NCBI GenBank assembly: GCA_944391635.1
Contig: CALXUL010000019.1
Location: 1 to 8,841, forward strand
DNA: 8,841 nucleotides
Direction: 5' to 3'
Source: an uncultured Clostridia bacterium
Lineage (GTDB): Bacteria; Bacillota; Clostridia; UBA1381
The position numbers and the translations under genes were made by a program. The notes below the pieces were generated by a model. That model did no database searches. It was not told the DNA's origin and saw only the letters and a list, made by a program, of their open reading frames with translations. This document shows positions 6,332 through 8,841 of the stretch, one piece after another. How positions within the stretch are numbered: position 1 is the stretch's first letter; every line of letters begins with the position of its first letter.

Positions 6332-7276
6332 ATGGATTATCTGACTGAGGAAAACGGAGTTATGGCTCATTATTTCTGCCATAGAGGCGACGGGCTTTGC
6401 CGGCGCAGCGCGCGCGGCGGCGCATGGCAGGAGCATGAAAGTATTCTGCGCGGCGTGCACGGCAGTTTCGGACTATACCCCGACGGCTCAAATCTCCATA
6501 TTGTTGCTCCCACAGACAACTCCGAGCTTATGTATATCACCGGCTCAAGCGGTTCCTGGCGCAGGTTTATATTAAAAAAACTCGGCGATGATAAAGACAT
6601 TCTATCTATACAAATATACTCATCCTGTGGAAAACTGCATATGCTCTATTCAGTTCGTATTGAAAATGATATTTACCTTATGCATTGCAAATTTGGCTCA
6701 AATTCCATACCCGATAATGTATCCAAACTAAACTCGGGCGAATTTTTTATTTCTAATGACTGCGTGTATTATACCCTTCCCGACAAATGCGCCGTATACT
6801 CATCTCTTGCAGGTGATAAACCCTCATCCTTTGTTCGTATAGCTGAAAATAGCTCAGTTCCTTATGTGTATGACGGACATATCGCATTTATTTCCGAAAA
6901 AAAAATTTTCTTAGATAACCGCCAAGTCTGTTATGACCCCAAAGCTGACGGAATAATTATTGCCGAGTATGACGGGCGTATTTATACTGTCTGGAAAAGC
7001 GGTGATTTCGTACGCTATATATGCTCCGATTCACAGACAAACAAAGCTTTTTCCATTATAAACCCGTCGCGTGAAGCCAAGTTATACGCTATCTGGAAAA
7101 ATGGCCGCTGTTTTTATCTATACGGCAGTGATTCCGGCAGTGAGCTTACCACCTACATAAATCCTGCCCCCTTCGGTTCACATTCGGATTCCTCCCGCGA
7201 CCAGCTTAGGCGACGTCTTGAAGAAATGAAACAGGAAATAAACCGTCTGCGCCGCCAGCTTGCTGATTATTCGTGA
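6332..7276 (+). CDS. unknown protein, beta-propeller-like with C-terminal coiled coil
   Basis: I do not recognise this 314-residue protein. The first 275 residues show a loose repeat of a hydrophobic beta strand, a short turn and an aromatic strand. Examples are LHIVAPTDNSELMYIT (55-70), LHMLYSVRIENDIYLMH (102-118), IYTVWKSGDFVRYI (217-230) and LYAIWKNGRCFYLY (251-264). This is what degenerate blades of a beta-propeller look like. Residues about 288-311 are rich in R, E, K and L with heptad spacing and should form a short coiled coil. There is no signal peptide or membrane segment, so it is probably cytoplasmic. An ATG at 6362 (residue 11) is an alternative start: the AAAGG site is 12 nt from 6332, and a GAGG is 11 nt from 6362. 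It is transcribed away from leuC behind a structured leader. Bases about 6385-6430 are much GC-richer than their surroundings. No enzymatic motif is seen. Confidence 0.8.
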   Translation: MDYLTEENGVMAHYFCHRGDGLCRRSARGGAWQEHESILRGVHGSFGLYPDGSNLHIVAPTDNSELMYITGSSGSWRRFILKKLGDDKDILSIQIYSSCGKLHMLYSVRIENDIYLMHCKFGSNSIPDNVSKLNSGEFFISNDCVYYTLPDKCAVYSSLAGDKPSSFVRIAENSSVPYVYDGHIAFISEKKIFLDNRQVCYDPKADGIIIAEYDGRIYTVWKSGDFVRYICSDSQTNKAFSIINPSREAKLYAIWKNGRCFYLYGSDSGSELTTYINPAPFGSHSDSSRDQLRRRLEEMKQEINRLRRQLADYS

Positions 7277-7337
7277 TTTTTTAGTCACAAGTACACCCTG
7301 TCTTTATATTTTAAAAATTCCGCTTTCATTTATTATA

Positions 7338-7374
7338 AAAGACACAGTCTGTCTACAAAACGGGCTGTGTCTTT
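7338..7374 (+). terminator. hairpin, probable terminator of the beta-propeller-like gene
   Basis: AAAGACACAG (7338-7347) pairs perfectly with CTGTGTCTTT (7365-7374). Four more pairs (two G-U) extend the stem to 14 bp around a 9-nt loop. It lies 61 nt after the stop at 7276 and before the promoter at 7503. The T-rich tail after the stem is interrupted (TTTCTGCTTATT), so termination may be partial; the other strand could also use it. Confidence 0.55.
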
Positions 7375-7477
7375 CTGCTTATTCACATGCTTACAACTTT
7401 TGTTCGTGGAGATGCCATATTTAAAATTTTCTATCACCTCTAAAATATACCGTGTCATCGAGTTGCGCAAGGCTACT

Positions 7478-7497
7478 TTTTGTAGAATTTTGTCGAA
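7478..7497 (+). repeat. tandem 10-bp direct repeat just upstream of the LexA-like promoter
   Basis: TTTTGTAGAA (7478-7487) is followed at once by TTTTGTCGAA (7488-7497), with 9 of 10 bases identical. The period is one helical turn, and the repeat ends 5 bp before the -35 box. It could be a protein-binding site or a chance feature of AT-rich DNA. Confidence 0.4.
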
Positions 7498-7501
7498 ATG
7501 T

Positions 7502-7516
7502 ATTGCATTATGCAAT
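7502..7516 (+). promoter_or_regulatory. inverted repeat, candidate operator of the LexA-like repressor
   Basis: ATTGCAT-T-ATGCAAT is a perfect 7+1+7 inverted repeat. It covers the whole -35 hexamer (7503-7508) and the start of the spacer of the promoter for the adjacent repressor gene. That is where an autorepressor would block RNA polymerase. Binding by this repressor is inferred from position. Confidence 0.6.
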
Positions 7517-7531
7517 TTTTTATGTTATACT
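7503..7531 (+). promoter_or_regulatory. promoter of the LexA-like/DUF5131 operon
   Basis: TTGCAT (7503-7508), a 17-nt spacer and TATACT (7526-7531) form a strong sigma-A promoter. A TG at 7523-7524 adds the extended -10 motif. Transcription would start near 7538, about 24 nt before the repressor ATG. The -35 box lies inside the inverted repeat at 7502-7516. Confidence 0.75.
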
Positions 7532-7561
7532 TTAACTATAAATAATGAAAGGGAGAGCAGT

Positions 7562-8206
7562 ATGGATTATGATTTAAAAAAAATCGGAAAAATCATCTCA
7601 GAGGCGCGGAGAAATTCAGGGCTCACGCTTGAAGAAGTAGGGCTAAGGGTTGGGGTAACAAAATCAACAGTGCAGCGATACGAAAAAGGGTTGATAAAAT
7701 CGCCTAAACGCGCTGTTTTAGAGTCTATCGCACGCGCACTGGCTTTAGATCCGTCAGAACTTACCGGAGAAAAACCTGTTCCTAACAACATATTCCCCAT
7801 AAATAACCCCAATCAAAAGCAAGCCGTTCCTATCTTGGGACGAGTAGCCGCCGGGGATGGTGCATTTGCTGACAGTAATGTAAAAGGGTATATAATGGAG
7901 AACAAGTCTTCTCTGTCGCCAAGTTCAGAGTACGCGTATCTTGTAGTTGAAGGCGACAGCATGTATCCTGAATTTAAAAACGGCGATATGGTACTTATAC
8001 AATGCAGCGGCACTGCCGACAATGGCAGTTATGCTGTTGTTATGGTTGATGATGATAACGGTGTAATAAAAAAGGTAGAATATGGGGACGGATATATTAC
8101 ACTGCACTCGGTAAATCCGTTATATCCTCCCAGAAAATTTGAAGGCAAAGATTTGGAAAGAATAAGAATTTTCGGAACCGTAAAAGGGCTTCGCAGGTCC
8201 TTTTAG
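7562..8206 (+). CDS. XRE-type LexA-like self-cleaving transcriptional repressor (S24 family)
   Basis: The 214-residue protein has an N-terminal Cro/CI-type helix-turn-helix (about 7-66, with LTLEEVGLRVGVTKSTVQRY). A linker leads to a C-terminal LexA/CI-type S24 peptidase domain (about 88-211). GRVAAGDG holds the expected A97-G98 self-cleavage site. EGDSMYPEF supplies the nucleophile S133, and GVIKKVEYG the general base, probably K170. Proteins of this type repress promoters and are inactivated by RecA-stimulated autocleavage after DNA damage. The DNA-binding domain is phage-repressor-like, not the winged helix of classical LexA, so it is probably not the cell's main LexA. The ATG has a GGGAG site 6 nt upstream. 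The open frame extends 65 codons further up, but that part crosses the promoter and has no domain. A promoter with an inverted repeat over its -35 precedes it, and a DUF5131 gene follows after 14 nt. Confidence 0.92.
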   Translation: MDYDLKKIGKIISEARRNSGLTLEEVGLRVGVTKSTVQRYEKGLIKSPKRAVLESIARALALDPSELTGEKPVPNNIFPINNPNQKQAVPILGRVAAGDGAFADSNVKGYIMENKSSLSPSSEYAYLVVEGDSMYPEFKNGDMVLIQCSGTADNGSYAVVMVDDDNGVIKKVEYGDGYITLHSVNPLYPPRKFEGKDLERIRIFGTVKGLRRSF

Positions 8207-8220
8207 AACAGGAGGGGAAA

Positions 8221-8841
8221 ATGGCTTACTGGAATCCCTGGCACGGCTGCCGTAAAATCAGCCCAGGCTGTGCCAATTGTTATGTATTCCGTATTGACTC
8301 ACAGCATCAGCGTGATGCCTCCGATGTGCACAAGAATTCCACTTTTAAACTTCCGATTTCAAAAAAAAGATCGGGGGAATATAAAATACCACCCGGCGAA
8401 ACAGTATATACGTGTTTTTCTTCGGATTTCTTTTTAGATACTGCGGATACATGGCGCAAAGAAGCGTGGGATATGATAAAAACAAGGCAAGACCTCAACT
8501 TTTTTATCATCACAAAACGTATAGACAGATTCTTTGTTGAGCTTGCGCCAGACTGGGGCGACGGATATAACAACGTAACCATTTGCTGTACCTGTGAAAA
8601 TCAGACTATGGCTGATTTTCGGCTGCCTATTTTTCTTGAACTTCCGATAAAACATAAAGAAATAATATGTGAACCGCTGCTTGAAAACATAAACTTGGAA
8701 AAGTACCTGACCCCTGCCATAAAATCAGTAAGCGTGGGCGGCGAATCTGGCAAATATGCAAGGTTATGCAGATATGAATGGGTGTTATCCATAAGAGAAC
8801 AGTGTTTAAGACAGCATACCAACTTTTGTTTCAGGCAAACC
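8221..8841 (+). CDS. DUF5131 family protein (phage Gp37/Gp68-like), 3' end missing
   Basis: The first 207 codons are present and the frame is open at the right edge. The start MAYWNPWHGC has an excellent AGGAGGGG site and follows the repressor stop by 14 nt. Family landmarks appear in order. The three-cysteine cluster GCRKISPGCANCY has C10, C17 and C20, spaced C-x6-C-x2-C. Then come CFSSDFF (65-71), IITKRIDRF (97-105), CTCENQ (123-128), CEPLLENI (150-157), VGGESGKYARLCRYEW (172-187) and FCFRQT at the edge. These match the DUF5131/Gp37-Gp68 family (COG4422), which is regarded as radical-SAM-like with a variant cysteine spacing. Its biochemical function is not established as far as I know. Judging by the family's C-terminal GGESG and F-x-F-K-Q motifs, only a short tail is missing. 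Co-transcription with a self-cleaving repressor suggests damage-inducible expression. Confidence 0.88.
   Translation, partial: MAYWNPWHGCRKISPGCANCYVFRIDSQHQRDASDVHKNSTFKLPISKKRSGEYKIPPGETVYTCFSSDFFLDTADTWRKEAWDMIKTRQDLNFFIITKRIDRFFVELAPDWGDGYNNVTICCTCENQTMADFRLPIFLELPIKHKEIICEPLLENINLEKYLTPAIKSVSVGGESGKYARLCRYEWVLSIREQCLRQHTNFCFRQT

Noticed and set aside
6310..6380. Long-range pairing of GGCAGAAA (6310-6317) with TTTCTGCC (6373-6380)
   Set aside because: An 8-bp match over 70 nt is not rare, and it competes with the better-supported pseudoknot stem.
7394..7406. CAACTTTTGTTCG, resembling the Gram-positive SOS (LexA) box
   Set aside because: The left half is CAAC rather than GAAC and the central four bases do not fit the consensus. 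It is also about 100 bp from the promoter. One good half-site is expected by chance.
7367..7561. A 65-codon upstream extension of the LexA-like frame, starting at ATG 7367
   Set aside because: It crosses the terminator arm, the extended -10 promoter and the operator, has no recognisable domain, and the ATG at 7562 has a well-placed GGGAG site directly before the helix-turn-helix.
8307..8822. Minus-strand open frames opposite the DUF5131 gene
   Set aside because: They are shadows of a well-supported plus-strand gene with a strong ribosome binding site and conserved motifs.

Overview
The window looks like chromosomal DNA of a low- to mid-GC Clostridia-type Firmicute. This is inferred from strong AGGAGG-like ribosome binding sites, sigma-A-like promoters, a CsaB pyruvyl transferase, the short type of LeuC and a clostridial-style AlkD. 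There are no rRNA, tRNA, CRISPR or IS signals. Genes are densely packed; the only two longer gaps, 6052-6331 and 7277-7561, are regulatory.

Left part, minus strand (1-2450): a promoter at about 2422-2450 drives a family 4 glycosyltransferase, then csaB (polysaccharide pyruvyl transferase), then the N-terminus of a MurJ/MviN-type flippase that runs off the left edge. The last two overlap by a GTGA. Together they fit the making, pyruvylation and export of a cell-wall polymer of the kind that anchors SLH-domain surface proteins.

Middle part, minus strand (2475-6131): a leucine biosynthesis operon, leuC-leuD-leuB, is followed by an AlkD-family DNA glycosylase gene whose ATG overlaps the leuB stop (ATGA). 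The unit has a plausible promoter at 6103-6131, a leader of only about 45 nt, and a perfect palindromic terminator at 2475-2506. Base-excision repair of alkylated DNA therefore appears to be translationally coupled to leucine synthesis.

Divergent from leuC, plus strand (6200-7375): one gene of unknown function encodes a 314-residue protein that looks like a beta-propeller with a short C-terminal coiled coil. Its 5' untranslated region can fold into a compact H-type pseudoknot ending right at the ribosome binding site. A hairpin at 7338-7374 probably ends this transcript.

Right part, plus strand (7478-8841): an XRE/LexA-like self-cleaving repressor sits 14 nt upstream of a DUF5131 (phage Gp37/Gp68-like) gene with a three-cysteine cluster, cut off by the right edge. 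A 15-bp perfect inverted repeat overlaps the -35 box of their shared promoter and is a good candidate operator for autorepression. This looks like a small damage-inducible two-gene unit.

The most interesting items are the pseudoknot leader in front of the unknown gene, the LexA-like/DUF5131 operon with its operator, and AlkD inside the leucine operon.
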